Below are positions 41,975-52,670 of a stretch of 64,000 bases of DNA, piece after piece. The stretch is from assembly GCA_977006965.1 (NCBI GenBank), contig OZ345365.1:1-64000 (forward strand), in the 5' to 3' direction. The stretch's first letter is position 1, and each line of letters begins with the position of its first letter. The stretch is from Phymatolithon calcareum. Taxonomy: Eukaryota; Rhodophyta; Florideophyceae; Hapalidiales. The position numbers and the translations under genes are program-made. The notes below the pieces were generated by a model. The model worked only from the letters and a program-made list of their open reading frames with translations, searched no databases and was not told the origin of the DNA.

Positions 41975-42977
41975 AATTCCTTTCCCTATTCCCACTCAAA
42001 TCGTCTCCACGGAAAACAAATCTGAACAAAAGAGAGTTCAGATATCTCGAACAATACCACGAGAAAATCCATTGTAAGAACACTATAAAATACCCCCCCA
42101 GTGCACTAACACTGTGTCGGAAATACAAGCTTTCCAGAGTTAGAAATTACAATAATAATAAGATACACCCATATCACACGACAAATCACTTTTCGCACTA
42201 TTACAAATACAACCATGTGGACTATAGACAAGAACAACTGACAATTCCAAATACCGCCTATACACAATGCCCACACGTAGACTATAGACCATATATCCTA
42301 TACCCGGTTCCCAAACAGAGACTATAGACAATACCCCCTATACCCAAAATCTAAAAAGCGACTATAGACTATAACCACTACACCCAATACCCAAATGGGG
42401 ACAATAGAAACTACCCAATTCAAAAGAATACTCTATACCCATTTCAAAAAATATCGAATACCCACCTAAGGCCAATTCCCTATCCCCACTCTCGACCTAT
42501 ACCCAATACCCACAAAGGTCAAATAACCTATACCGCTTACACACTATACCCAATACCAACATGGGGCCAAATCCTTTTTCCCATTCTCGACCTATACCCA
42601 ATACTAACACAGAACAAATAACCTATACCCCCTACCCACTATACCCAATACCCACATGAGGCCAATTCCACTTTCCCACTCTCGACCTATACCAAATACC
42701 CACAGAGGACGAATAACCTATACCCTCTACCCACTATACGCAATACCCACATAACGCCTATACCAAATACCCTATACCACTATACTACTATTGCCCTACA
42801 CCTACTATTCCCTATTCCCGTATTTCGCCAATACTCTACTCCACTATTCAGCCTATTCCCTATTGCCCTATACCCCCTATACTCCTACAGCCCTATCCCC
42901 CTATTGCCCTATTTCACGAAAGACCTAAAGACCTATTATATATAATATATATAGATTACCCTATTCCCTATTCCCTA
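41975..42977. repeat. Decayed interstitial telomere-like array
   Basis: Degenerate C-rich repeats, CTATACCCAATACCCAC and relatives, from about 42200 to 42960, with pure TATTCCC units at 41985-41992 and 42958-42975. A longer-period block (GACTATAGAC...TATACCC, then CCACTCTCGACCTATACC recurring near 42490, 42590 and 42690) is superimposed. The right end abuts the NB-ARC-associated module at 42978. Confidence 0.75.
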
Positions 42978-44040
42978 GAATGTAAATTTACATTGATTTA
43001 ATCAGTGGTACGAAGGGTGAGTGGGCAATGCAAGACATGCGATGGGCATGAGCGGCTGGCCGGGCGCTCGTGATGTGGTCAGAATGCATTTTGAGCTTGC
43101 AGGCAACAAGTTCCAGGAGGTTATTAGAAGAAAGCCAAGCAAGGAACATGGCTGGGAGTATGCCAAATCACAATTGCACGAAACACGAATAACTTCTCTG
43201 CTGCAAAAAAATGATTCGTGAATCGCAGAGTATGGGCGTCTTAGACGTAAACGACATCTATGGGATTTCAAGGCGCCAATTTATCAGGACAAGTATCTAG
43301 CCAAGAGACTGCATCTCAACTAGAATATGCAATCATGGGCTCCATGCGTTTCCAATACAGTTTATTTCATCACTGCGTTTTCTTGTAGGTAACACAGCAG
43401 CACGTGCAAGCCTCTCACCATTATTCAGCGGGATATTATTCTGGTTTCTTTTATTTCTAGAATCGAATAAATGCCGATTTGTAAGATTCTTGAATTGAAG
43501 ACAACAAACTATCAAGCAATCACTCTCGTCTCGTGCCATTTACATGATGGATTCCACCTCAACACAGGAACTGGATCTGGCGATTTTGCTTCTCACGAGA
43601 CAAAAGGCGGAAGTGAACGATGAATTGGAGTATGAGAGGAGAAAATCCAATCGCCTGCACGCGTGAACCGAAAGAAAAACAGATATAATTGTTAATTTGC
43701 TTAAGGCTTTGCAAACGCTTGAGTTCATGTCGGGCAGTGGAATAGAAGGTAAGGAATTGATTATTGTTGAACAAAAGGAAAATGTTGGTACATGATCATG
43801 TCGGCCTGTGCGACGGATCACCAAGTTTCTAAGCAATGGTTTGCGTAGATTTCCAGTCAAGAGTAAGAACAAGAAGCCGTCTTCCAAGTCCGATTAATTC
43901 GCCTTGCAAGAATACAAAGAGTTTGTGGAGCGTCAACATGCAGCCCAGGGTTCCGTTTCGGAGGCCATCGAAATAAATGCTTAATGCGAATCAAACGGTA
44001 AAGTGAAGGTTAGAAAGCTGCAGAAGATCAAGGATGGCTG
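42978..44040 (+). pseudogene. NB-ARC-associated gene family, truncated copy
   Basis: Three blocks in the order seen at 49.6-50.8 kb: MHFELAGNKFQEVIRR with KPSKEHGWEYAKSQLHETR (43088-43221); a coiled-coil-like block LDLAILLLTRQKAEVNDELEYERRKSNRLH, cut by TGA (43563-43670); and KFLSNGLRRFPVKSKNKKPSSKSD then stop (43820-43895), EYKEFVERQHAAQGSVSEAIE. The NB-ARC P-loop part is absent; homology starts right after the telomere-like motif. Multiple stops. Confidence 0.65.
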
Positions 44041-44291
44041 AGTTACGGAAATATCCCCCCTCCACATCTCTGTCTATACCATAACTAGAGTTATGGAACA
44101 TATTTCAGTTTTCTAACGAAAAATGAGCATCTATAGACCTCAACACGTGGCAAACCGACAACCTTCGAACCAAGGTTGCATGCAAGGCCCGCAAGGCCGG
44201 CCTGTTTTTCGGCATCAACAAAGGAGAGCATCCCCGTCGCGCCCCACAAGCCCAACCGCGCTCTCTATCCGATCTGGAGTCCTCGGCAACG

Positions 44292-45299
44292 ATGGCCGGA
44301 AGAAAAGAGAAGGGAAAACCGCGCGACCTCGCCGATTCCACAGACTTCCTAAACACCTACTGCCAAGATCGTGGAATCAAAAGGAGCATCGATTCTGCTG
44401 CCATCTCCGAATGCGTTCGCCGTGCCGAGGAAGCCCGCGAAAAATTCAGGCGCATGCGTCCCCCCGCCGCACCAGATCCCCTCGAACCCGGCGCAACCGG
44501 CGCACTATCCGACGCTCAAAAGTACAGTCGTCGTCCTCTTAACAACCGTAAGACCGCCGCGGCAACCCACGTGTTCAAAGAAGTCCTGAAGCGGGAGCAA
44601 GCTCATACACTGACGGCACTGGAGAATGAGCGCGACCGCTATGCCGCAGACTTTGCCCGTGTCGACGCGGAAAGGAGCAAGGTAGAGAAGGAGGTTGTGG
44701 AGCTCCGCGCTATGGTGAAGGAACTCAAGAAAGATAAGATGCAGACACCGAATCGCCTTGGACATCTAACGGGAACTATACCGCCGGTGTTATACGTCCC
44801 AAGCGAGGGAAGCCAGATGACGATGGAGATGACACAGAGGCAAGAACAGGATATCACGATGTTACCGCCCATTGCCGCGATGTCAACCCAATCAAAAGAC
44901 CTGGAGCAGATAGAGGGGAAAGCAAAGTCTTTTCGCCTTAGCTTTAAAGCGGGAGAGGCATTAAATCTTGGCATGATGGGCTCGCAGTTAACTCAGGATC
45001 CGGATGCGAAGATCAACTCATATCTCGTGCAGGCCCCGGATTCGGAAGTGAAAACGACGCCGATGTCGCCCAAGATTTTCTCTGCTGGCAGCCCGGAAAG
45101 TGCAGTGGAAGGCGGCATTAAGGACAAGGTGCCCCGCGTCAAGTTTCCCTCCGGCTCGAGCATCAGAGTTGACGTCCTCAATTCACAGTTGAGCCAGACT
45201 GCAATGCCTGTTAACTTGCACTTTTCAATGAGGAGCCAGGATCTGGAGGCAGTCAGGACGCTTTTTCTCCTTCTCAGAGCCAAGGCGCCGCACCTATGA
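44292..45299 (+). CDS. bZIP-like protein, paralog 3
   Basis: An intact 335-aa frame, ATG to TGA. Residues 1-60 contain DFLNTYCQDRGIKRSIDSAA and ECVRRAEEAREKFRRMRP, equivalent to the N-terminal helical region of 34464-35018. Then GALSDAQKYSRR, followed by PLNNRKTAAATHVFKEVL, which follows the bZIP basic-region pattern, except that the final Arg is His. About 60 residues of coiled coil follow (RDRYAADFARVDAERSKVEK, VVELRAMVKELKKD). The C-terminal 180 residues are low-complexity and probably disordered, absent from the shorter paralog. GC is higher than in the surrounding DNA. Likely nuclear DNA-binding protein; possibly recently arrived or under different mutation pressure than neighbours. Confidence 0.65.
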   Translation: MAGRKEKGKPRDLADSTDFLNTYCQDRGIKRSIDSAAISECVRRAEEAREKFRRMRPPAAPDPLEPGATGALSDAQKYSRRPLNNRKTAAATHVFKEVLKREQAHTLTALENERDRYAADFARVDAERSKVEKEVVELRAMVKELKKDKMQTPNRLGHLTGTIPPVLYVPSEGSQMTMEMTQRQEQDITMLPPIAAMSTQSKDLEQIEGKAKSFRLSFKAGEALNLGMMGSQLTQDPDAKINSYLVQAPDSEVKTTPMSPKIFSAGSPESAVEGGIKDKVPRVKFPSGSSIRVDVLNSQLSQTAMPVNLHFSMRSQDLEAVRTLFLLLRAKAPHL

Positions 45300-46799
45300 A
45301 AATCCTCCGCCCACTCCGGATGTAATGAGCTGGGGAATGACGCCGTTTCGATTGAACACAAAGGACACTTACGTGACTGTCCCTGTCTTTATCTTCAGAT
45401 TGCGATTGCCGGCGGTTTCATATCATCATGATCTGCCAATTGAGCAGTTCCAAAAAGTTTCGGACGAGTTGCTTTTAAAAGTCGGGTCAGAATCGCAGAA
45501 GACGGGGGATTAATGACGCATCGTGTCGCTCGCCAGGCGAAGTACGCGACTACGACGTCGCGTGCACGCATATGGGCACGAAGGGCGAACAGGATGAAGG
45601 CGGTGATGACGATGGCAGATACGGTGCGGCGCAGCAGCGTGCTGTGGCAGCGGTTACGAGGGCTGAACGAAGCGCGCAGCGGCCGCATCGAGCGTCAAGC
45701 TGGCGACATCGGCATCGACGCGGATAAGACTGCAAGCGCGAAGCGTAGCACATCAATTAGTATTGTGGTCCATTCTGTTCGTTGGCCGGGGTGCGAGCGT
45801 AGGTGCGGGAATGTCTGAAAGTTGGATGCCGCGGCTGTAAATTTATCTCGCTGCAATTCTGCAGCAACTGGAGGCTGCGGGAAACGCAACTCTACAGTAC
45901 GTCATCCTCTGACCAATTGCTGCGCAGTCACTGTCACTGAGCACTGAGTATCATAGCATACAGTAAATCACTTGGAGGACTTTTCTTCCAAATTCCATCA
46001 TTTATTGAGATCGTTGATTTATCAAAATTTAATAATTTGGCCAAATTGTTACGATGTCGAAACAATCTCATGCTTGGGCAAACAACTCATCGGCGAATCT
46101 AGTGAGAGTGCGCGGGAAACTTAATTCGGATCAGACGGGAAAAACCTTATGGAGGACTAATTACCTAACATTATTCTTTGGGATCAATCGCATCGTAAAA
46201 CAGGCCGAACACATTCTAGCTCTTCTACGGTTTTTGCACCCACTCTACTAATAAACTTACGTTTAGAGACGAAACGTCGATCACAACCGGGGAAAATACC
46301 CTGATAACACCTTAAAATCAGATACTCTGCAGTTTCTTTGCAGCCAGAATTTCAAAATGTTCTCATTGGGTCGTACGACATTGTGTCCCTGTTGAATCCA
46401 TGCCTAAAGACGGTCACCATGGATGTATAGTCTCCAATCAGTTAATGTAAGATCACCTCTGCCCGTCTGTGCGATATGGGTAGCTCTCGGGGCAGTGTCG
46501 AAATGGCGGCAGATTCAAAACCGTTTTTCAGTAGACCCACGTTCATCGCACCGAATGAGTGAATGGTGCACATGGTACGACTTCTACATACGCTCCGAAC
46601 GGGGTCATATGAACGATGTGCCACAAAACACAGGGCATTCGAAGCGGTAGGAGATTGAATATTGAACAATACAAACGGCGTCGATCCTGCAAGATAAATT
46701 AATCTGTACAAATATCTTGTTCAGCCAAGATGACAGTATGCTCTACACCAGACACCGTGGACCACCAATGCGACATCGGAATCCAGAAAGGTAGAATCC
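45300..46799. other. No supported gene
   Basis: The first 550 bp are GC-rich and continue the composition of the bZIP-like gene, with overlapping ORFs on both strands (45513-45818 plus; 45756-45550 minus) that I cannot assign. The rest is AT-rich with short ORFs only. Confidence 0.4.
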
Positions 46800-47087
46800 A
46801 TGTTCTTGAGGCAAATCCTGGGCAAGGCAGGCAAAAGAAGTGCGGACAGATCCAGAGAAATGTGCTTCATCCTCCAACCTAAGGGAAGAAGAGATGTCCA
46901 GGGGCGACGCTTCGTGCATAGACTGATTAGAAGACGAGATTCGCTAACAATAAGACCATTTACACAGCTCGGAAACAAGGAGCTCGATGAAGCGGAGCGA
47001 GATATCATCCACGAGAAAGTGAACAGGTACCTGTGCGAAGCCGAAATGAAACGTCAGCTAAGACGAACAGCATGCGATACCAAATGA
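46800..47087 (+). CDS. Hypothetical basic protein, 95 aa
   Basis: An ATG frame with many Arg and Glu (KAGKRSADRSREMCFILQPK, KELDEAERDIIHEKVNRYLC). The charged helical character and Arg-rich runs are reminiscent of the C-terminal tails of LINE proteins, such as the one at 59.5-60.3 kb, but I see no alignable block. It may be a fragment of such an element or a small unrelated gene. Confidence 0.3.
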   Translation: MFLRQILGKAGKRSADRSREMCFILQPKGRRDVQGRRFVHRLIRRRDSLTIRPFTQLGNKELDEAERDIIHEKVNRYLCEAEMKRQLRRTACDTK

Positions 47088-49117
47088 CCAAGATCATAGA
47101 GGCGGCAGAGGAGGCGGAGAAGTCGAAAAAGTGTCCTATCTCACACTCGAAAATTATACTGCCACAGCACCTACTCTTCAACTCAAGAAGGACAGGACTC
47201 TTTCTAGCAAGTGGTCATATGGAATGTTTCCACCCTTGAGTACTTCTGTCCTCATCGAACAGAGTGACTAATGTCGGAAATGTGCTATTGGAGACTGCAT
47301 AAACGTACTCTCGAAAGACAGACTGTGAAAAGAAGACAGCGCCTGGACAAAGCGACCACCGGACGAGCTCCTGGCCGTGTTTTAGTGCATCGACAACCCA
47401 CATCCCCACACAGCAGAGTAATCACATTCTGAGAATTGGACCTCCCGTGTGACACATGATCGTGTACTCATTTTCCCCCTCGAGGCCCCTCAGGGGCCGG
47501 AGGTGGGTTTTAGCAGACCACCGATTCGTGGAACACCCACCATAAGTAACTCTTGCGAATGCACTGGAAACATTTAAATAAAAGTCTACATGTTCTTCTT
47601 ATTCTCATTTATGCCTAAAACTTCCAAAGGAAAAATCGAAAGGAGATATGTGTTACTTGGTACGTTCTTGCAGCGGTTGGTGCTGCGAGGATTGAAGTTG
47701 AAGAAAAGTGCAGAGCGCGCTTGGCTCTGTCGTCTATTGAAAGTTGGACTAAAGTCCACTACTTACAGAGAAACAAGTGAAAGCGGCTGTGCGGTTACAC
47801 CCACAGCAGAACGATGAAAGGCACCCAGCATTGATACAGCGCATCCAAAAGTTACCGTAATTGGTAACAAGATGACTGTTGCGGAAATTTGTTTTCCAAC
47901 TTGGGTGGTAGTTTACAAGAGGTTCATAGAAAGAACAGGAAACGAGAATTCAAAGGCAATTACAAAGTTCATGCGAGTTCCTCCGAATCAGGTTGAGAGG
48001 AAAAAGTTTTTCCGTTCGGGAAGCACTGGTGTGCCTAATGAAGCACGAAGTGAGAGCTTGCGGAAGAAACGGCCCAAGCGAATAATAGCCCATGTTACGC
48101 AGCAATATGCGCGAGGTATGAGATTGAATTTGTATCACAGCTCCGTGAGCTACACTCCATGTGACAACACTATCTCTCGAGTACAAGCATAGAAAGTCGA
48201 CAATAATGCTCAGTTACGGGCTGACATCGTTGAACTAACATACGAGAAAATATGAAGAGATGTTTGTGGACAGTGTCGCATTAATTGTGCATTGCCGAAA
48301 ACGTGTTGGAATGCGATGACGAAGTTTAACGAGCTCATTAGTTCAACCAACGATTTAACTTAGATTATGAGTTTCCCTCACTGATGAACCTGTGCGACAA
48401 CTGTACTGGGAACATGGCGACAATACGGACAAATAAAAGATTCTGGTCGAATGGCCAGGCAATACCTTGGTGGACAACATCTTCGCCAACAACGATTCGT
48501 GACATGAACATGTCTGCCACATAAGGGTCATCTCCTCAAATACCATATCGTCTGGGGCCTCAGTAGGGGGTGACACTGCGAGAGCGGCGGGATGTACAGC
48601 TATAACGGAATGGATCACGCCCGACCTTTTTGTTCTCAGCACACAGTGCATATGACAGATTGCCATGATGACAGATTTCAAAAAGTAGTTTATTCCAACG
48701 TTAAACCAACGAGGCAGTTCCGAAAGACGACTACTTTGTTGCACGAGGATGATCCTGGACTACTGGTTCAGCAAGTGATATAAAAATTTCTGAGATTCAT
48801 GACAGTTGCATACAACAAAATCACACACGCCAGTATATCTCCCACGTCAAGTAGGAAGCCAAGTCGCTGATTGGACGTAGAGACGATCTTGGTGAGACAG
48901 TTGGGGAGTATACCCTATCATTGGTGTGCCCTGTTTTATGGAAACGATGATCCCCACCAGGTCTGGAAGGAATGATTGGACAAGTCTCCTACAGTGTACC
49001 ATTTCAGAAACTGACAAAAACAAGTGAATTTAGCAATGCAGATACTCTAAGAAAAGGAGATCTATCGTTCCACAATCCGCCACGACTATCTTAGGAGATA
49101 TGTCACTTTATTGGCGC
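47088..49117. other. No supported gene
   Basis: Contains a GC-rich palindrome GGCCCCTCAGGGGCC at 47484-47498 and two small plus-strand frames, 47590-47817 and 47872-48192 (the latter with VPPNQVERKKFFRSGSTGVP). No family recognised for either. Confidence 0.4.
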
Positions 49118-49126
49118 TATATAAAG
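49118..49126 (+). promoter_or_regulatory. TATA box
   Basis: TATATAAAG in otherwise unremarkable DNA, about 260 bp before the NB-ARC fragment; transcription would start near 49150. The strand is inferred from the downstream gene. Confidence 0.4.
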
Positions 49127-49380
49127 GGGTTCCATTCGCTAGAGAAAAACCTATACCTCTCCCTTAAGCAACCAACTCGCCGTTCATTTCCTGCACCATC
49201 ATTCCCTCCGCATCAAATCCACCCAACCGTGTAATCCACGCCGACATGGAGGCCACCGGGTTTCTCTCGCCATCATTGCCCAAGCCCGCACTTTCGCCAT
49301 AAGCATCACAACTCGCATCGCCAATATCCGCAATGCTCCACATTTCGCATCCTGACCGAAAAACTTGATCTCTTGACACT

Positions 49381-50830
49381 GCAGCTCACGCAGTGGATGT
49401 CGAGGGGAATCCCTGTACTCCGGAGGCTATGCTGAAGGCTTCCATTCTTGCTGCAGATTCAACATCCCTGGTCACCGCGGCAACAGGAACTATTACGCCA
49501 GCTCACAGCGTTGTTAGCATGGTCGGAGTCGGCAAAAGAATTGCGCTACAGGCGCTTGCGTTCGACAAAGATATTCAGGCTCGTTCCCCGGATGGTATTC
49601 ACTACATTGCGCTTGGACAAAGCGCCAAATACACTTTTGAGCTAGCAGGCAACAAGCTCCAAGAGGTAATTAGAAGAGCGTCAAGCAAGCAACATGAGCT
49701 GAGAGAGCACCATTGCACAAAGCACGGATCCCATGATGCAGCACAAAAAGATTCGTGAATCGCAGATTATGGGCGGGTTAGACCCACACGACATCTAAGG
49801 GATTTCAAGGTGCCCATTTAGTACGACAAGTATCTAAGAAAGAGACTAGCCGTTTTTATGCGAAATGGAGCCTCTGGGCTCTGAGTTGAGTCCTCGTGGC
49901 TCATCAGAATTGTTGCCCCAAGAGTCTCCAGATGCGTTGGTAACACTATAATAAAAATCTCCACTTCTTCTTCTAAGAAAGAGACTGCATCTCAAACTAG
50001 AACATGCAATCATGGGCACCAATGCGTTTACAATATAGTTTATTTCATCACTGCGTTTTCTTGTAGGAAGCACAGAAGCACATGCAAGCCTCTCACCATT
50101 ATTCCACGCAATGCCATTCTGGTTGCCTTTACTTCTGGAATCGCATAAATGCCGATTTGTAGGATTCTAGAAGCGAAGGCAACAAACTATCAACCAATCG
50201 CTCTCGTCTTTTGCCATTTACACGATGGACTCTTACTCAAGACAGGAACTGGAGCTGGCAGTTTTGAGTCTTACAAGACAAAAGGCAGAACTGAGAGATG
50301 AATTGCCGTACGAGAGGAGAAAATCTGATCGACTGCACACACGAACCGAAAGACAAACAGAAATAATTATTGATTTGCGTACGGAATTTCAAAATCTTGA
50401 GTTCATGTCGGGCAGTGGAATGGGACCTTAGGAATCGATTATTGTTGCACAAGAGGAAAACGTTGGTACATTCTCATGTCGGCCAGTGGGACGGGTCACC
50501 AAGTTTCTAAGTAATGGATTGAGTAGATTTCCAGTCAAGAAAAAGAACAAGAAGCCGTCTTCCAAGTCCAATTATTTCGACTTTCAGGGATACAAAGGGT
50601 TTGCGGAGCGTCAAAATGCAGCTCAGGCTTCCGTTTTGGACGCCATCGAGGCGATTAAAGACTTTGAATCAAAGGGTAAAGTAAAGGGCACAGAGCTGCA
50701 GAAGATCAAGGATACTCTAGAGAATATTCTTGAAGAGCCTCGAACGGAGAAAAGATCTGACAGTGCAACTGCTCAACCTACCGTGTTCCAAGCGGTGGTG
50801 AGCCGGCTCAAAGGTGGATTACGGTCGTAA
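49381..50830 (+). pseudogene. NB-ARC family gene, broken into three frames
   Basis: First frame (49393-49758): ADSTSLVTAATGTITPAHSV, then VVSMVGVGKRIALQALAFDKD and IQARSPDGIHYIALGQ. This is the start of an NB-ARC nucleotide-binding domain; the P-loop is normally GxGGVGKT-xAxALA followed by FPDG-xW-LGQ. The Walker Ser/Thr is replaced by Arg, so nucleotide binding is doubtful. It passes straight into FELAGNKLQEVIRR, leaving most of NB-ARC deleted. Second frame (50225-50431): coiled coil ELELAVLSLTRQKAELRDEL. Third (50486-50830): VTKFLSNGLSRFPVKKKNKK and KVKGTELQKIKDTLENILEE. NB-ARC proteins act as signalling switches; this copy is dead or a source of truncated products. Confidence 0.6.
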
Positions 50831-52579
50831 GTGTAAGAGTGTTTGGAAGCTCGATTAGAAAAGAATATGTAGCAAAAGCAGAGCTGTAAAGTGCGGCTCG
50901 AATCTTCAAGACCATATCAAGAAACTAGCCAGCTATAATTATAAATTAAAGCGCCAACACTGTCGTAGGCAACTCCGAGGGAGGAAGTACTAGATGTAAA
51001 AATATCTACTTCCACAGAAAAACGTTGCAGTCGTTGTCACGTGAGAAGGCACTCAGGTTACCCATCGGCAGAGACCGAATCACTTGTAGATTGCTGGCTT
51101 ACTCTCCCGTCGCCTTTGCCTCAACCAGATACATTTTCAATACATGCGTTGCGCATATATTCGTAAGACTGTGAGGCTAAAGTTACTTCTTGTGAAATCG
51201 TGTAATGGCGAGCGGCAGGAAGAGAAGAAGCGTGCTATAAGAAATACGGCTTTCTATACCCATGGGGACTAACGCATTCCTTTTTTTAAGGCTCTGAGGC
51301 TTATTTAAAACGTCAATTAAAAAGTTTGTTTTCAAACTGAAACCGGGAAGCAGAGGACCTCTGGTGTGCTTCGCTTCAATCTCAACAAGGTTGTGTCCGA
51401 TGAGTCTCCAGAAAGCAAGGTGGGGCGACACTTGAGGAGCGATAAGGTCACTTTGAAACGAACAAGCACAGGCGATAAAGAATGCCACGGGCACACCTCC
51501 GGTTGTCTTGTAGGCAACGCAGAGCCCCTACGAAACGTCCCCTGGCCCGGAGGTGCCGTCGCTTAGTCCCGAATCAGAGATGGTTGATTGCAGAGTGGAG
51601 CTGGTTCTTGTGAACCCTTTGGAATACCAGCATCTTGCATTTTGGAAGCCAGACGGTGCAACATGATGGTTTACCGTAATGCGCAGCATCTGAGTAGCAA
51701 AATGGTTTCCAAAGAGAGCTTCCTCTTCAGCAGACAACTGTACTGAAGATAGTCGTATGGTACTTCACAACATACGGCTTATCAAGCCGCACATTGTGTG
51801 CACTCTCGCAACAAAGAAAAAATACAAACAAATAACTCGTTGAACGCTGTACAGTATATCCGTCGTTGTATAACCGCAGCTGATGCCAGCGTGCAGAAAT
51901 CATGACGTATGAGTGCCAATAGCAAGTCACGTATGGCAGATCGGACGTCGAATTTCGTTTATTCTACGAATGTAGCCAAGCCGGCTCCATCGTTGGTCTG
52001 ATTCAGTTTTTTATTCGATCGACTGTGTTCAGGCTGTCAAGGTTCCCGATATTGTTCTTGACATTGGTTGTCGGGCATGATGGTAGAAGATTCTCGACCG
52101 GTGGCAGAGGTGGCCTGCAGTGTGAGCGGCAGAGAATTTCCAGAGAATTTGTAAACAGAAGTTTTGAGACTGTCTCTCATGTGGCCTTTCCGCGTTCTTG
52201 TCCAACACGACGGCAGCGCCAACTTACTCGAGTTTTTCAGTTCGAAGTGTACTTGGAAGAGAGATGCCGGCGGATTTCGAGATGTCCAGGGCCTTGATAA
52301 AGAGAATGAACTTTTTACTCCTTGCAGCACTCCCCGATCGATACGAAGTTTCGGAGAGAGAGCCTGTGCTCCGCCGTGAAAATGTGCTCGGGCTGTGGTC
52401 GGTTGCCCACATGTGTGCAATTTAGTGACATTGCAAAAACACTAGAACGTTTATCAAACAATGGAAACAGGGACGAAGATGAATGTCCTGCGCCTCGAAG
52501 AGCAAAGGCAGACAATGAATCACGTGTAAAATACGGTTAACCCGCAGTAACCGCCAGGAGAGCCGGGTCCAGCGGCGTC
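50831..52579. other. No supported gene
   Basis: AT-rich to 51950, then GC-richer with overlapping frames. The plus frame 52198-52425 (FEMSRALIKRMNFLLLAALP, RRENVLGLW) is protein-like but unrecognised, and it is covered by minus frames of similar length. Confidence 0.35.
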
Positions 52580-52670
52580 CAAAAGTCGCGGATACGGTAC
52601 GAAGATTATTGAAACGGATTGTTTCGTAGCAGGAGAAGAACTGTAAGTAGAGTGTACTACGGAAGGGGTA
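52580..52670 (+). repeat. C-terminal module fragment, copy 1
   Basis: Reads RRLLKRIVS-stop-QEKNCK-stop, then GTAGAGTGTACTACGGAAGG, matching the ends of the modules at 57390 and 58650. Only the last 30 codons plus 3' flank are kept. Confidence 0.55.

Noticed and set aside
42150-42960. CRISPR-like array
   Set aside because: Units are contiguous and degenerate, with no unique spacers, in a eukaryotic context.
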